Source: Paludibacter sp. (GTDB taxonomy: Bacteria; Bacteroidota; Bacteroidia; Bacteroidales; Paludibacteraceae). Taken from it: a stretch of DNA of 64,000 nt. The stretch spans positions 1 to 64,000 of the forward strand of contig JAAFGX010000011.1 of NCBI GenBank assembly GCA_010365115.1, in the 5' to 3' direction. Shown piece after piece: positions 44,268 to 55,600 of this stretch. The notes under the pieces are model-generated. The model saw nothing but the letters and a program-made list of their open reading frames with translations. It had not been told where the DNA came from and did not search any database. Each line of letters opens with the position of its first letter. Within the stretch, counting starts at the first letter, position 1. Made by a program: the position numbers and the translations under genes.

Positions 44268-47114
44268 TTAAAATGTAAAGCTTACGCCCAAATTATACGA
44301 TTTCAATGCAGGATACATACTTAAGGTCTCAGGATCAATATGTTTAATATCTTTAGAAAAGGTAAATAAATCGATTCCGCTTACAAAAATTCGTGCCGTA
44401 TTGAAGTTTATGCTTTTTAATATAGTTTGAGGTATTTCGTATCCAATTTGCAAATTACGGATTTTGAAATAATCACCTGACAGTAACCATATTGAACTTG
44501 ATTGAATATTATTAGAGTTTGAGGTGGTTGATAATCGAGGATATTTAGCATTTGTTGAGTTTGCTGGCGACCAGCTATTTTCAACAAAAGTGCTGTATGC
44601 GTTGCCCTGTGTACTGAAAGGAACTGCGTATCCACCCAGCATTATAGAACTATTCATCGTACCTTGTCCCATTGCAGAAAGAAAAACATTTTTATATTTC
44701 AATTCAAACGAGAAAGTATAGGTGTATTGTGGTATGAATGAATAGCCTAATGGCACCATATCCGAAATATCAATTTTACCATCGCCGGTATTATCTTTGT
44801 AAATAACATCGCCGGCTTGTGTATTTCCAAATGTTTGTTTTACAGTGGCATTTTTAGCATCGTCATCAGTTGCATAAAAACCGATAGCTTCATATCCAAA
44901 ATATTGTCCAACAGGCATTCCAATTCCGCTACGGTTATCAACTCCGGGTAATGGAATAACGTCGGGTTTCTTCACAATTTTACTTTTATTGTACCAGATA
45001 CCACCATTGACCAGATAACTAAAATCGTCTTTCTGTCCAAAATAATCAATACTCAATTCGTATCCCTGATTATTAACTTCACCGCCGTTGGCATACGATA
45101 ACCGACCGCCAAAACCCATGGTTGCTGGCATTAAATTGTTATAAGCTAAAATATTGGTTCTAGTATCGTTGAAATAATCAAATTTTATATTAAAGTGATT
45201 CAATAAAGTGGCTTCAAAACCAACGTTCAATTTATGGGATAAATCACTGGAGATATTCGGGTTGGCCAAATTGCCAAGTTGATAAGAAGCAGATCCGGGC
45301 GCAAACGAATTGGTTTCACCAAAACTTACACCACCCAGTTTTTGGTAGAATTGTGAGTACATCAATCTGGTTTTTACATCATATCCCGGGAAAAGTTGAC
45401 CACTTCCACCCCCAACTATACCGTAAGAAGCTCTGAATTTAAGGTAATCAATTTGTGGAATATCATTAATAAAATCTTCTTTTGATGCTACCCAAGCTGC
45501 CGAAGCAGTAGGAAAAAACTTGTATCGGTTAGATGCTTTGTATTGTTCTTGTCCGTAATAACTAGCAGCAATTTCAGCAAAGTATTTATCGCTATATCCA
45601 TAAGCCATTCTAAATCCTAATCCTGCATTGTCGTAATTATATGGATTTGAAGTTATCTGTTGCACAAACCTATCGGCATGGTACATAACCAAAGCATTGA
45701 TACTGTGGTTTCCAAACGTGCGATTATAGGTTGCATTTGCTTCAAAAGTCATTCGTTTATAAGCAATTACATCCGTTGACCAAACCAAATTCGTACTATC
45801 GCCATGTTGTGTGTAGGTGGTAGTGGCTAAATCAGCAGGGTTGTCGATTGAATAAGTTGCATAGTTTCGTGTTTTATTGTCCCACAAAACCATCCAGGTG
45901 GAAGATGAACCAGCAATACCCACTTTTAATCCTTTAAGCGATTTCTCAAAATTATAATCTAATCGAAGATTGACATCGAGTTTTCGTTGTAAATAGGTTT
46001 GATAACCCGATTGTGAAATCATACCCAACGGATTTGTTTTATACGTGGAAGAGCCGCCTAAGGTTCCATTTGGATTTTTTATCGGGAAAGCCTGTGATGG
46101 CAATTGCATGAGCGTACCCATGATACCATCCACACTATTGCCAGGGTAATTTCGGTTATCAAAAGCTAATGCAACATCTATTGCAGCAGTTAAACCTTTC
46201 ATTACATTGACATCCAAATTGGTTCGGATGTTTATTTTATCCATTTCCATTTGGGTCGAAAATTTATTTAAATCGCTAAATTTCAATAAACCTTCATTTG
46301 CCAAATATCCTATGGCAACCATGTATTTCGATTTGTCGTTACCGCCACTTAAATTTATTCCACCTGTCATGATAGGGGCACTACTTTTCAGATAATCGTT
46401 GATATAATTATTGTCGGGATGTGTGTATTGATAATTTCCACCTTGACCGTAAAATGGAATATCGTTTGTAACATCATATTTAACAGGAAGTCCATCATTT
46501 ACGCGGGCTTGATTATAATACGTTGCATATTGTGTTGCATTGAGTAATTCAGGCAATTGATTGGGTTGTTGTATCCCATAATTATAATTTATATCCACTT
46601 TTAGTTTACCAACATTTCCTCTTTTGGTTGTAACCAGCAATACGCCATTGGCAGCATCCATGCCGTACAAAACAGTAGCAGCCGCATCTTTTAATACAGA
46701 AATACTTTCAATTTCATAGATGGAGAGTTGATTATAATCGGCTCTGAAACCATCCACAATTATAAGCGGCTGAGTACCATTGAATGTTCCTTGTCCACGA
46801 ATGATAATATTCGCAAAATTACCTAAATTTCCACCAGTCTTGCGTACAATAAGACCAGGCAATCTGCCGGCTAATGCATCGCTAACAGTTGGCACAATTT
46901 GATTTGTCAACGTGCTTGAATAAACTGAGCTCATTGCCGAAGTAACTGAATTGTATGATTGCTGTCCAAAAGCTATATCAACTTTTTTCGTTTGGGTTGA
47001 ATCAATAGTTGAAGTTGGCTGAGTTGGCATTTCTTGAGCTTGCAAAGCAGCAGCCAGTCCAAATAAATACAAAGCGATAATTGAAATGAAGAATCTTATT
47101 TTCTGTTTTTTCAT
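44268..47114 (-). CDS. SusC/RagA-family TonB-dependent transporter (second copy)
   Basis: This 948-residue outer-membrane protein has a signal peptide (about 1-26), a plug domain (about 60-170; LPGLIVRKTGG, IIIRGQGTFN, IESISVLKDAAAT, LYGMDAANGVLLVTTKRG) and a long beta-barrel ending in an aromatic residue (YNLGVSFTF). It lacks the N-terminal carboxypeptidase-regulatory-like domain that its partner at 49067 carries. It is paired with the SusD gene 27 bp downstream. It imports oligosaccharides using TonB energy. Confidence 0.93.
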   Translation of the reverse strand: MKKQKIRFFISIIALYLFGLAAALQAQEMPTQPTSTIDSTQTKKVDIAFGQQSYNSVTSAMSSVYSSTLTNQIVPTVSDALAGRLPGLIVRKTGGNLGNFANIIIRGQGTFNGTQPLIIVDGFRADYNQLSIYEIESISVLKDAAATVLYGMDAANGVLLVTTKRGNVGKLKVDINYNYGIQQPNQLPELLNATQYATYYNQARVNDGLPVKYDVTNDIPFYGQGGNYQYTHPDNNYINDYLKSSAPIMTGGINLSGGNDKSKYMVAIGYLANEGLLKFSDLNKFSTQMEMDKINIRTNLDVNVMKGLTAAIDVALAFDNRNYPGNSVDGIMGTLMQLPSQAFPIKNPNGTLGGSSTYKTNPLGMISQSGYQTYLQRKLDVNLRLDYNFEKSLKGLKVGIAGSSSTWMVLWDNKTRNYATYSIDNPADLATTTYTQHGDSTNLVWSTDVIAYKRMTFEANATYNRTFGNHSINALVMYHADRFVQQITSNPYNYDNAGLGFRMAYGYSDKYFAEIAASYYGQEQYKASNRYKFFPTASAAWVASKEDFINDIPQIDYLKFRASYGIVGGGSGQLFPGYDVKTRLMYSQFYQKLGGVSFGETNSFAPGSASYQLGNLANPNISSDLSHKLNVGFEATLLNHFNIKFDYFNDTRTNILAYNNLMPATMGFGGRLSYANGGEVNNQGYELSIDYFGQKDDFSYLVNGGIWYNKSKIVKKPDVIPLPGVDNRSGIGMPVGQYFGYEAIGFYATDDDAKNATVKQTFGNTQAGDVIYKDNTGDGKIDISDMVPLGYSFIPQYTYTFSFELKYKNVFLSAMGQGTMNSSIMLGGYAVPFSTQGNAYSTFVENSWSPANSTNAKYPRLSTTSNSNNIQSSSIWLLSGDYFKIRNLQIGYEIPQTILKSINFNTARIFVSGIDLFTFSKDIKHIDPETLSMYPALKSYNLGVSFTF

Positions 47115-47141
47115 AATAGTAGAATCTTTATATTGTTTTAA

Positions 47142-48971
47142 TTACCACCCCGGATTTTGAAGCATTTTGGATTTCTGAACTTCCTCAAGAGGCATAGGGT
47201 ATAAATAAAATTTATTTGAGAAGAAGCGAGGATCACCCATTGGTTTCTTAGTGTAAATCGGAGATGCAGCCGATCCGGTTACGTCCATCATATACATTTG
47301 GCCACCAATATAACCATCTCCCATCTTCCAACGTTTCAGGTCGAAATAACGATGTTCTTCAAAAGCAAGTTCAACAGCTCGTTCTCGTTTAATACGATCA
47401 CGCATAAATGATTGCGTATCTTGAAATCCAGGAATTGATTCGATATTTGGTTGACCGGCTCTATTTCGAACAGCATTTATCATGGTGCGGATATATTGTT
47501 TATGACCATTGGGGTCGTATTCGTTCCATGCTTCGGCCGACATTAAATACAACTCGGCAAGGCGGATGTAAGGCCAAAAACAATTATGGAAAGAAAGTTC
47601 GCCTGTTACTTCCTGATCTTTTATGAATTTTGAATAATAATATCCTGTAAAATTACCAAAATTTCCAGCTGGTGGTCTATTATTTCCTTTGTCATCAGCT
47701 GTTCTGAAAGTCATATCAACGGTAGGTTTAGAATTCCCTTCGAGTTTGTAATTATGATAAAACATGCTTCCCGAAAAACGTGCATCCAAATTGTCATAAG
47801 GATTTGGTGTATCAAAGAGGGTAGGTGATTGGTCAGATCCGTTGGTCATTTCATAATTATCCACGAAGTTTTGTAAGGGTATGGTGGAGCATTGCACCGA
47901 AGCTAATAAGCCTGTACCCACTTTTCCCCAAGGAATTCGGAAATAAACTCCCCAATTGTTTTCGTTCCAAGTTTTAGTTAAACGAGTGCCCCATATGATC
48001 TCGGTATTTTTGATCGGATCGTTAGGAAAATAATACACACTGGCTTTATAGGCATCTTTAAAACTATTTACTCCATTATCTCCTTTTTGAATTAGTTTGT
48101 ATCCATTTGCCAATGCCAAATTTAGTGCTTCGTCGGTTGCTTCGGCAGCTGTTTTCCATCTTTCTTTGCTATAAGTTGGATATTTTATCAAGTCCTGATT
48201 ACTGAAAGCAGGAAAATAAGATTGATTATCTTCGGGGTTAAACAGCGGACTCGCAGCCCACAACAACGTACGTGCTTTTAACGTCATAGCTGCAATTTTA
48301 TTAATTCGTCCAAATTCCAGCCCTTCGGATTTAATTGGGAGGTCGGGTATAGCTTTATCCAACAGACTGTTGATTGAATCCACCGATTGCGAAATGGTCA
48401 ATCGTTCGGTTGAATACGTTTCACCAAGTTTAGTATAGCCTGGTACCCAAGCTAGGCCACCGTAGCGTTTAAAATTCTCATATTGTTTGGTTGCAACAAA
48501 CGCCCTGGCTTCTGCTTTTCTTATTCTAATAATTTCAGGTGTTCCATCTTTTACTCTATCCACTTTATCGATATAAAGGTATGCACTTCGAATAGCCTGA
48601 TAATTAAACATCCATTTATCTTCCAGATATGGATATTGTAAATTAGACGACAAAGTACCTTTCGTATAAAACTCAAGAGCTTCTCTATCCCAAGTATTTG
48701 ATTGCGTTTCGGCCTCATCACAAATGTTGCTTGTATTGTGATTCATTAAACGGATAGCATAATTCCAGTTACCATCGCTTGACATGTAAGTAGAAAAACC
48801 CCAAGGGGCAAATGCGTAAGCAGCAGCAAGTACTTTGTCAGCCTCCTTCATTGATCCAAATACAACATCTTCGGTAAGTCCACTTGCATCGGGTCTTTCC
48901 AAAAAATCGTTGCACCCTGCAATGGCTACAATAAAACTAATTAAAGTTATTTTTGCAATTTTATGTTTCAT
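47142..48971 (-). CDS. SusD/RagB-family outer-membrane lipoprotein (first copy)
   Basis: This 609-residue lipoprotein has C20 in its lipobox (VAIAGC) and begins NDFLERPDASG. SusD-family marks include AALYLMSAEAWNEY-like helices (LAELYLMSAEAWNEY) and the C-terminal RERAVELAFEEHRYFDLKRWKMGD, ending LYPMPLEEVQKSKMLQNPGW. It pairs with the SusC gene at 49067 (gap 95 bp) and precedes the second SusC gene by 27 bp. Confidence 0.93.
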   Translation of the reverse strand: MKHKIAKITLISFIVAIAGCNDFLERPDASGLTEDVVFGSMKEADKVLAAAYAFAPWGFSTYMSSDGNWNYAIRLMNHNTSNICDEAETQSNTWDREALEFYTKGTLSSNLQYPYLEDKWMFNYQAIRSAYLYIDKVDRVKDGTPEIIRIRKAEARAFVATKQYENFKRYGGLAWVPGYTKLGETYSTERLTISQSVDSINSLLDKAIPDLPIKSEGLEFGRINKIAAMTLKARTLLWAASPLFNPEDNQSYFPAFSNQDLIKYPTYSKERWKTAAEATDEALNLALANGYKLIQKGDNGVNSFKDAYKASVYYFPNDPIKNTEIIWGTRLTKTWNENNWGVYFRIPWGKVGTGLLASVQCSTIPLQNFVDNYEMTNGSDQSPTLFDTPNPYDNLDARFSGSMFYHNYKLEGNSKPTVDMTFRTADDKGNNRPPAGNFGNFTGYYYSKFIKDQEVTGELSFHNCFWPYIRLAELYLMSAEAWNEYDPNGHKQYIRTMINAVRNRAGQPNIESIPGFQDTQSFMRDRIKRERAVELAFEEHRYFDLKRWKMGDGYIGGQMYMMDVTGSAASPIYTKKPMGDPRFFSNKFYLYPMPLEEVQKSKMLQNPGW

Positions 48972-49066
48972 AATATCTATTATTTATCGACTTATTTTGT
49001 GGTTAACTTTTTTACAATTTTGTTTTTTGATTTTAAATTGTATCCAATCATTTAAAATTATTTGAA

Positions 49067-52000
49067 CTAAAATGTAACATCAATTCCTAAATTAAATATT
49101 TTCATAATCGGATAATAGGATTCTACTCCACCGCCTCCCGACCATGCTTCCGGATCGTAATTTTTCATACGATCATCCAGTGTCCATGTTGCGAGATTTT
49201 GTGCGGTGATTGAAACACGTAAATTACTAATAGCTAACTTCGATGTTATTTGTTTTGGAATCACATATCCTACCTGAACATTTTTTAGACGAACATAGGT
49301 ATCATCGTAAGCCCAATAAGTGGAAGGTACAAAATTTGACGAACTTGCAGAAAATGTATGCAGAACCGGATAATTTCCGTTTCTATTATTTGGAGTCCAC
49401 CTATCGGATATCCAATCGAATACAGCTCCACGAGCACCTAACTTCTGCGAATATCCACTTGGCATATATATCATTCCGGTTACACCTTGGAACAATAACG
49501 AAACATCGAAACCTTTATACGAGAAACCAAACGACCCGGCAAAATTTGTTCGTGGAGTTACCGCACTATAATCTAATGGAACTAAATCGTTATTGTCAAT
49601 TTTCATGTCTCCATTAATATCTTTGTATTTTACATCACCCGGAATTGGATTTGGACCATAGGTATTGTAAGGATTGTTCAAATTATTAATCTCAGCATAA
49701 CTATTCCAGTATCCTTCTGCTATTAAGCCTCTTGTCATTTGTAATGGTAAGCCCTGATTGTATAACCATGGATAGTCTTTACGAGATTCCGACAACAAAA
49801 CAGCTTTATTTTTGGAATAAGCCATTGTAAGTTTTCCAAAATAATTGAAATCTTTTCCAATGAAATCATTCCATCCCAATTCAATCTCTATACCTCTATT
49901 TTGTACTTTTGCATAATTTACAGGAGTTGTGTAGGATTTGGTGAGTGGTGAAGGACCCCAGGAATCAGGAAAATTTGGAAATAAGAAACCAGGTAATGTC
50001 TCCATATTTGTCAAGATATTATCGCGGTCTTCTTGAAATAAATCTAGCACAAGGCTTAATCTATCTTTAAAAAACTTGCTATCGAAACCGATATTTGTTT
50101 TCCTTGCGGTTTCCCATGTCACATTCTGATTAGCGGCAGATCCTTCTTGAACTCCTCGTATTCCGTTCGAACCGCCATAAATATTATTTCCTTCTCCAAA
50201 AAGACCTACATATTGTTCTGGGAAGTTAACATAATTTCCTGGGATATATAAAAACCTATTATTACCTATTCTATCACTACCCACTTCGCCGTATGAAGCC
50301 CTAAATTTAAACGAGCTTATAGCTTTCACGTTTTTCATAAATGGTTCATCGGTCAATAACCAACCTGCTGAGAATGCTGGAAAAGTTCCAAAACGTTGAC
50401 CTACCGGAAAATTTTCAGACCCATTTATACCCAAATTAAATTCAGCAAAATACCTACTTTTATAATCATAAGTTAACCTGCTCACAAACCCTATGTATGC
50501 TACTGGAACATCGGGAAATGAAGTTTCAAAATAATGTCGTTTTTCCTGATTGTAAAGTGCCAGTGCAGTTACATTGTGATTGCCAAAAGTTCGGGAATAA
50601 TTCAATGAAGTTTCAAAATAATATTTTTTCCGTTTATCAGGTGCTTGTCTGTTAATTATCATCTCGCCATCAAATCCAGATTTAATGGATATGGGTTCAT
50701 TGGTTACCGGATCACGGCCGATATCAACTCTGGCATGTGCTTGAGTAGTGTTAAACCAGCTTTCGGAATATGAATCAAAAGAAAAACGAGAAGCTACCGA
50801 AAGACCTTTTGTAATTTGATCTAAATCGTATTTTGCTGAGAACAAAGTATTTGCAGTTATTTGCTCACGTTTATACATTCCACCACTTTGTATGGCAACA
50901 AAAATTGGATAACCATCGGCTGTAGGTGTATTTGAAATAATCATATGTCCGTTTTCATTAAAACCTGGTGATGTCCAAGGCAGTGACATATACATTTGTG
51001 TCCAGAAAATATTGTTTCCCGGATTTCGAGCACCCTGTCTTTCTTCGTATCGAGCATCAATATTTATACTGGCCGAAAGACGTTTTGTAAATTGAAAGTC
51101 AAGATTCGAACGAACATTTGTACGATTGTATTTATTATTGGGATCAAAACCATAGGCGGAATTTTGCTTTACCAAACCCGACTCATCATAATACCCTGCA
51201 GAACAAAAATATTTTACTAACTCGCTACCACCACTAATGCTGAAATTATGAGATGATTTAGGTGAATAATCCAAAAGCATATACTTATTGATATTCATAT
51301 CTGGATACAATAAATCGTTTGTATGATATCTATAATTATTCATATCATCGTAACTCTTAATTTGCGGTAAACCATCATTGGAATTTGCCTCGTTTGAATA
51401 CCTTATGGTCTCATAGGAATTAAGGGTTTGCTTTAGACTGGTTGGATTCGATAATCCATAATTAAATGAATAGGAAACCACAGGTTTGCCGGTTTTTCCT
51501 CTCTTAGTGGTTATAATTATAACACCATTGGCTCCTTTCACACCATACACAGCAGTAGCCGAAGCATCTTTCAATACAGAGATGGATTCAACATCATTGG
51601 GATTAATTGCTTCCCAACCAGACACATTTCCCATTGTACCGCCCGAAATATCTTTTGGGTCTCCACTAGCTCTACCTCCACCGGTACGCTCTACGCCATC
51701 CACAATTACTAGTGGGCTTGCATTATTCAGTGTACTTACACCTCGAATATTGATACGAGGAGTTTCACCACCGGGAATGCCAGTTTCCTGAACCGAAACC
51801 AATCCATTCAGACGACCAACCATAGCATTTCCTAAACTCCCTTGTGGCGATTTTACCAAATCCTTCCCAGATGTGGTTGAAATGGAACCTACAACCGAAA
51901 CCTTTTTTTGTTGACCATATCCTACTACTACGACTTCGCTCAATGTTTTAGAATCTTCTTCTAATTGAATTTTCATCAACTTATTTTCTTCTACTTTTAT

Positions 52001-52306
52001 TTCTTGGTCTAAATATCCAATGTACGAAATTTTCAAAACAGATCCAATCGTGGCTTTCAGTTGAAAATTTCCTTCAACATTTGTTATCGTACCCAAAGTA
52101 GTTCCTTTAATTGTAATATTTGCACCAATTACGGCCTGTCCCTTTTCATCTATCACAATTCCTTCAACATTAACAGTTGAGGATTGAGCCTGAATTTGAA
52201 AAATTACAAAGCACGAAAAAAGCAATACAAAAAATGGCTTCCAACTAAAATACATTTTTTTCCTGTTAATCGAGAAAGATGACAGGTCATTTAAGTAATG
52301 ATTCAT
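49067..52306 (-). CDS. SusC/RagA-family TonB-dependent transporter (first copy)
   Basis: This 1079-residue protein is the first gene after site F. The start is the ATG at 52306; an internal ATG at 52255 would give a tighter signal peptide. It has a carboxypeptidase-regulatory-like domain (about 45-120; VEGIVIDEKGQAVIGANITIKG), the SusC box LSEVVVVGYGQQKK, a plug domain (IESISVLKDASATAVYG) and a C-terminal barrel ending LGIDVTF. It would import oligosaccharides with the SusD encoded next. The two SusCD pairs in one unit suggest two sizes or kinds of oligosaccharide. Confidence 0.94.
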   Translation of the reverse strand: MNHYLNDLSSFSINRKKMYFSWKPFFVLLFSCFVIFQIQAQSSTVNVEGIVIDEKGQAVIGANITIKGTTLGTITNVEGNFQLKATIGSVLKISYIGYLDQEIKVEENKLMKIQLEEDSKTLSEVVVVGYGQQKKVSVVGSISTTSGKDLVKSPQGSLGNAMVGRLNGLVSVQETGIPGGETPRINIRGVSTLNNASPLVIVDGVERTGGGRASGDPKDISGGTMGNVSGWEAINPNDVESISVLKDASATAVYGVKGANGVIIITTKRGKTGKPVVSYSFNYGLSNPTSLKQTLNSYETIRYSNEANSNDGLPQIKSYDDMNNYRYHTNDLLYPDMNINKYMLLDYSPKSSHNFSISGGSELVKYFCSAGYYDESGLVKQNSAYGFDPNNKYNRTNVRSNLDFQFTKRLSASINIDARYEERQGARNPGNNIFWTQMYMSLPWTSPGFNENGHMIISNTPTADGYPIFVAIQSGGMYKREQITANTLFSAKYDLDQITKGLSVASRFSFDSYSESWFNTTQAHARVDIGRDPVTNEPISIKSGFDGEMIINRQAPDKRKKYYFETSLNYSRTFGNHNVTALALYNQEKRHYFETSFPDVPVAYIGFVSRLTYDYKSRYFAEFNLGINGSENFPVGQRFGTFPAFSAGWLLTDEPFMKNVKAISSFKFRASYGEVGSDRIGNNRFLYIPGNYVNFPEQYVGLFGEGNNIYGGSNGIRGVQEGSAANQNVTWETARKTNIGFDSKFFKDRLSLVLDLFQEDRDNILTNMETLPGFLFPNFPDSWGPSPLTKSYTTPVNYAKVQNRGIEIELGWNDFIGKDFNYFGKLTMAYSKNKAVLLSESRKDYPWLYNQGLPLQMTRGLIAEGYWNSYAEINNLNNPYNTYGPNPIPGDVKYKDINGDMKIDNNDLVPLDYSAVTPRTNFAGSFGFSYKGFDVSLLFQGVTGMIYMPSGYSQKLGARGAVFDWISDRWTPNNRNGNYPVLHTFSASSSNFVPSTYWAYDDTYVRLKNVQVGYVIPKQITSKLAISNLRVSITAQNLATWTLDDRMKNYDPEAWSGGGGVESYYPIMKIFNLGIDVTF

Positions 52307-52378
52307 AGCTTATATTATTTATTTTTAAAATACGCCTATAAATTAATTTTCAAAAAAAATTTATCTAAGATTACGACA

Positions 52379-52446
52379 CAAAGATAATGTCGCCATTATG
52401 AATTAAAAATTCCAGATGTATCATTCGAAATGTCTTTTTGTAACAT
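52379..52446 (-). promoter_or_regulatory. locus operator and promoter, site F
   Basis: Minus strand: ATGTTAC (52440-52446), ATGATAC (52418-52424, 22 bp away), a 31-bp gap, and the -7 box TATCTTTG (52379-52386). It drives the SusCD unit through the beta-helix genes. Confidence 0.75.
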
Positions 52447-52623
52447 AACTATACTAACTTAGATATAAAGAGTATTGCAAAGAATTATTGGTCAACAAAA
52501 TAAAAAAATAATTTTTGAATTAACAATATAGATTTAAAACTATTTTCATCCTACTAAACGATTTGATTTATTTTATAAGAGTGTTTTTTTTAAATGAAAT
52601 GAATTTAGTCATTTTGCTGGACT

Positions 52624-52665
52624 ACAAATAAAGGTTTATTGATTTCTCAATAAACCTTTATTTGT
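52624..52665 (-). terminator. perfect 19-bp hairpin downstream of the hybrid sensor gene
   Basis: Arms 52624-52642 and 52647-52665 are exact reverse complements around a 4-base loop. It starts 17 bp after the sensor gene stop. The T run is weak, but the stem is long, so it likely ends transcription before site F. Confidence 0.75.
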
Positions 52666-52681
52666 AATAGTTATCAATCAA

Positions 52682-55600
52682 TTAATCAGTTTTATTCAAG
52701 CTTCGTATAAATTCATGAATAGTCATTCCAAATCTTGCTTTGAAGTTTTTGTTAAAATGAAAACTGCTGTTTAAACCAATCATAAGCATTACGCTTTCAA
52801 TATCTCTTTCTCCTTTTTCAAAGTACCGTTTAGCTTCGTCTAATTTTATTTCACGAATATATTCTGAAGTAGATTTTCCTAATAAAGCTCCAATTTTCCG
52901 ATGAAGTTGCATACGACTTATACTTATTTTTTCACAAATAAAGTCGATACTAAATATCGGATTTTCTAAATTATCAAGTATTATCTGATTCATTTGATTT
53001 AAAAACTGCTGTTCTCTATCTACAATTTTCACCTCTTTTGACTCACTTTCTGTTTGTTTTTTTCCTGATAAATTGCGAACATAATTATTTACTTTCAAAA
53101 CAAGTGATTTAGTTGAAAAAGGTTTTGAAATAAAGTCTTCGGCACCAGCTTCCAACGCTTTTATTTCTTCATAATCATCAGCTTTAGCAGTTAAAACAAT
53201 AATTGGAATATGACTTGTTCGATAGTCATTCCTTATTAATCTAATCAAAGCAATACCATCTACTTGCGGCATCATCACATCTGTCAGAATAACATCCGGT
53301 GTATAGCGCAATGCTTTATCAAAACCATCCTGACCATTTATAGCTTGAATTACAGTGTAATTATTTTTAAAACTTTTAACAAGATACGAACGTAAATCAT
53401 CATCATCCTCCACTACCAAAACAATTGCTTTTTTACCTTCATTTACTGTATTAACTGTATCTTCTACTTCCTTTTCCTGCTCAATTTCCTCAGTCATTTC
53501 GGTATGAAATACTTCTGTTGGTATTTCACATGGTAATAAAACTACAAACTCAGTGCCCTCATTTAATTCCGATTTTGCCTCGATCTTGCCTTTACATAAA
53601 TCAACCAACTGCTTCACAAGGGCCAAGCCAATGCCAGTGCCCGAAGCTGATACCGATGAGGTAGACTGGAAAAACCGATCAAAAATATGAGGAAGGTCTT
53701 GATTTGAGATACCACAGCCTGTATCCTGCACTTTTATAACCAACATATTATTGTTTTGCTCTACAAAAACAAAGACATCACCTCCATTATCAGTATATTT
53801 AAAAGCATTTGAAATTAAATTATATAAAATCTTCGTAAATTTATCTACATCGAAAATTAAAAATTTATCGCTAATATCTATTATAAATTCGAAGTGTATT
53901 TTTTTAGATGCAGCAATGCCATCGAATGATTTTTTTATATCATTGAAAACACTTGACACCACATGAACGTCTGGATGTAATACACTACCATCGTTCAATA
54001 ACCTTCGAAAATCTAAGAATTGATTTACTAAATAAAGCAACCGGGTTACATTTTTGTCGACTATGCCAATTCGATCATTCAAAAAAGGATTTGTCACAAT
54101 AATACTATTGTGTTTAATATCTTCCAATGGGCCAGCAATAAGTGTAAGCGGAGTTCTAATATCATGAGCTATATTGGTATGAAATCGAAGACGAATATTA
54201 TTTATTTCGGTTTCATGTTGGTTTTCAAGCTCTTTAATTACTAATTGTTGTTTCAATTTTGTTTCACGACTTAAATAGCGATATACAACATACATAATCC
54301 CTAGAATCAATAAAAAATAGGCAGAATATGCCCAAATAGTTAACCAAGGAGCAGACTTTACGACAATAGTTAAGTATCGTTTTTCACCTCCCCAAACATT
54401 TTCGTTGTTCGATGCTTTAACCCAAAAACGATATTTGCCTGGTGGCAACCGATTGTATATAACAGTTCTGTTTTTACTATCTGTCGTTATTGAATCTTTA
54501 TCAAATCCTTCCAACTGATATTCATAAGCATTTTCATCAAAATCGTTATATTGAGTCGCTAAAAAATGTATGTTTATATTATTTTCATTATATTTTAATA
54601 CAATTTTTTTTGTTTCGGTAAGTGGCTCAGATAATTTTTTTGATAAATTAGGGTCACTTTTAATAGAACGACCTGAAATTGTAATATCAGTAATCTGTAC
54701 GTTCGAAAGAAATGGATTATGTGGTTGTGGGCTAGTATTGATAACATTGAGTCCATTGATAGTGCCCACGTAAAGCAAACCGCTATCCATATACATACCT
54801 TCGAGGGCTGCATTGGCATATAAACCATTCGAAATGGTGTATTTTTTTTCTTTACCAGTTTTATAATTATAACTAAACAACGCTTGCGAAGTACCTGCCC
54901 ACAAACTATTTGATTTATCTTCTATCAACGACATTACTTTGTTGTTCCCAATTTTTTGTAACTCGTTAAGTGGACTAACAATTAAATTATTTCCTGAAAC
55001 AACACATTTATTCAACCCTGAGTCAGAACCAAACCAAACCGAAGAATCGGAAGCTACAATTACCGACCATACATGATTGCTGCTCAAGGAGTTTTCTTTT
55101 TTATTGTGTTGAAGGTATTTGATTTTCTGAACTTTACCCGATTTGTTTAAAAAAATGGCTGCTACACCATTATCTTTAGTACAAGCCCAAATCATATTAT
55201 GAATTTTATCATATTTAATACGACTTATTTGCTCTGATGAAAGCATATCCGACAAGTTTCCAATAGAAATAAATTCGTTTTTAAACTTTTTATCATTCAG
55301 GTATATTCGTATCAAACCGTTTGCACAACCAATCCAAATACTATTATAAGCGTCTATTTCCAACGAAAACGGACTGTTTAGTTTAATACTTTTAGGGTAA
55401 AGTTGCTCGAAAGGAATAAGCTGATTCGAAGTATAATCGTAACAGAAAATCCTGGAATTTATTGAGAACCAGATTTTACCGGTTTTGTCTTCTACAATAG
55501 AAGGTGAAATAAGTATAAATTGCGGTGGTATTCCCGGCACAACTATCGATTTTATAATACCATTTGTATCATAATAGAACAACCCCTGATAGTTAGTACC

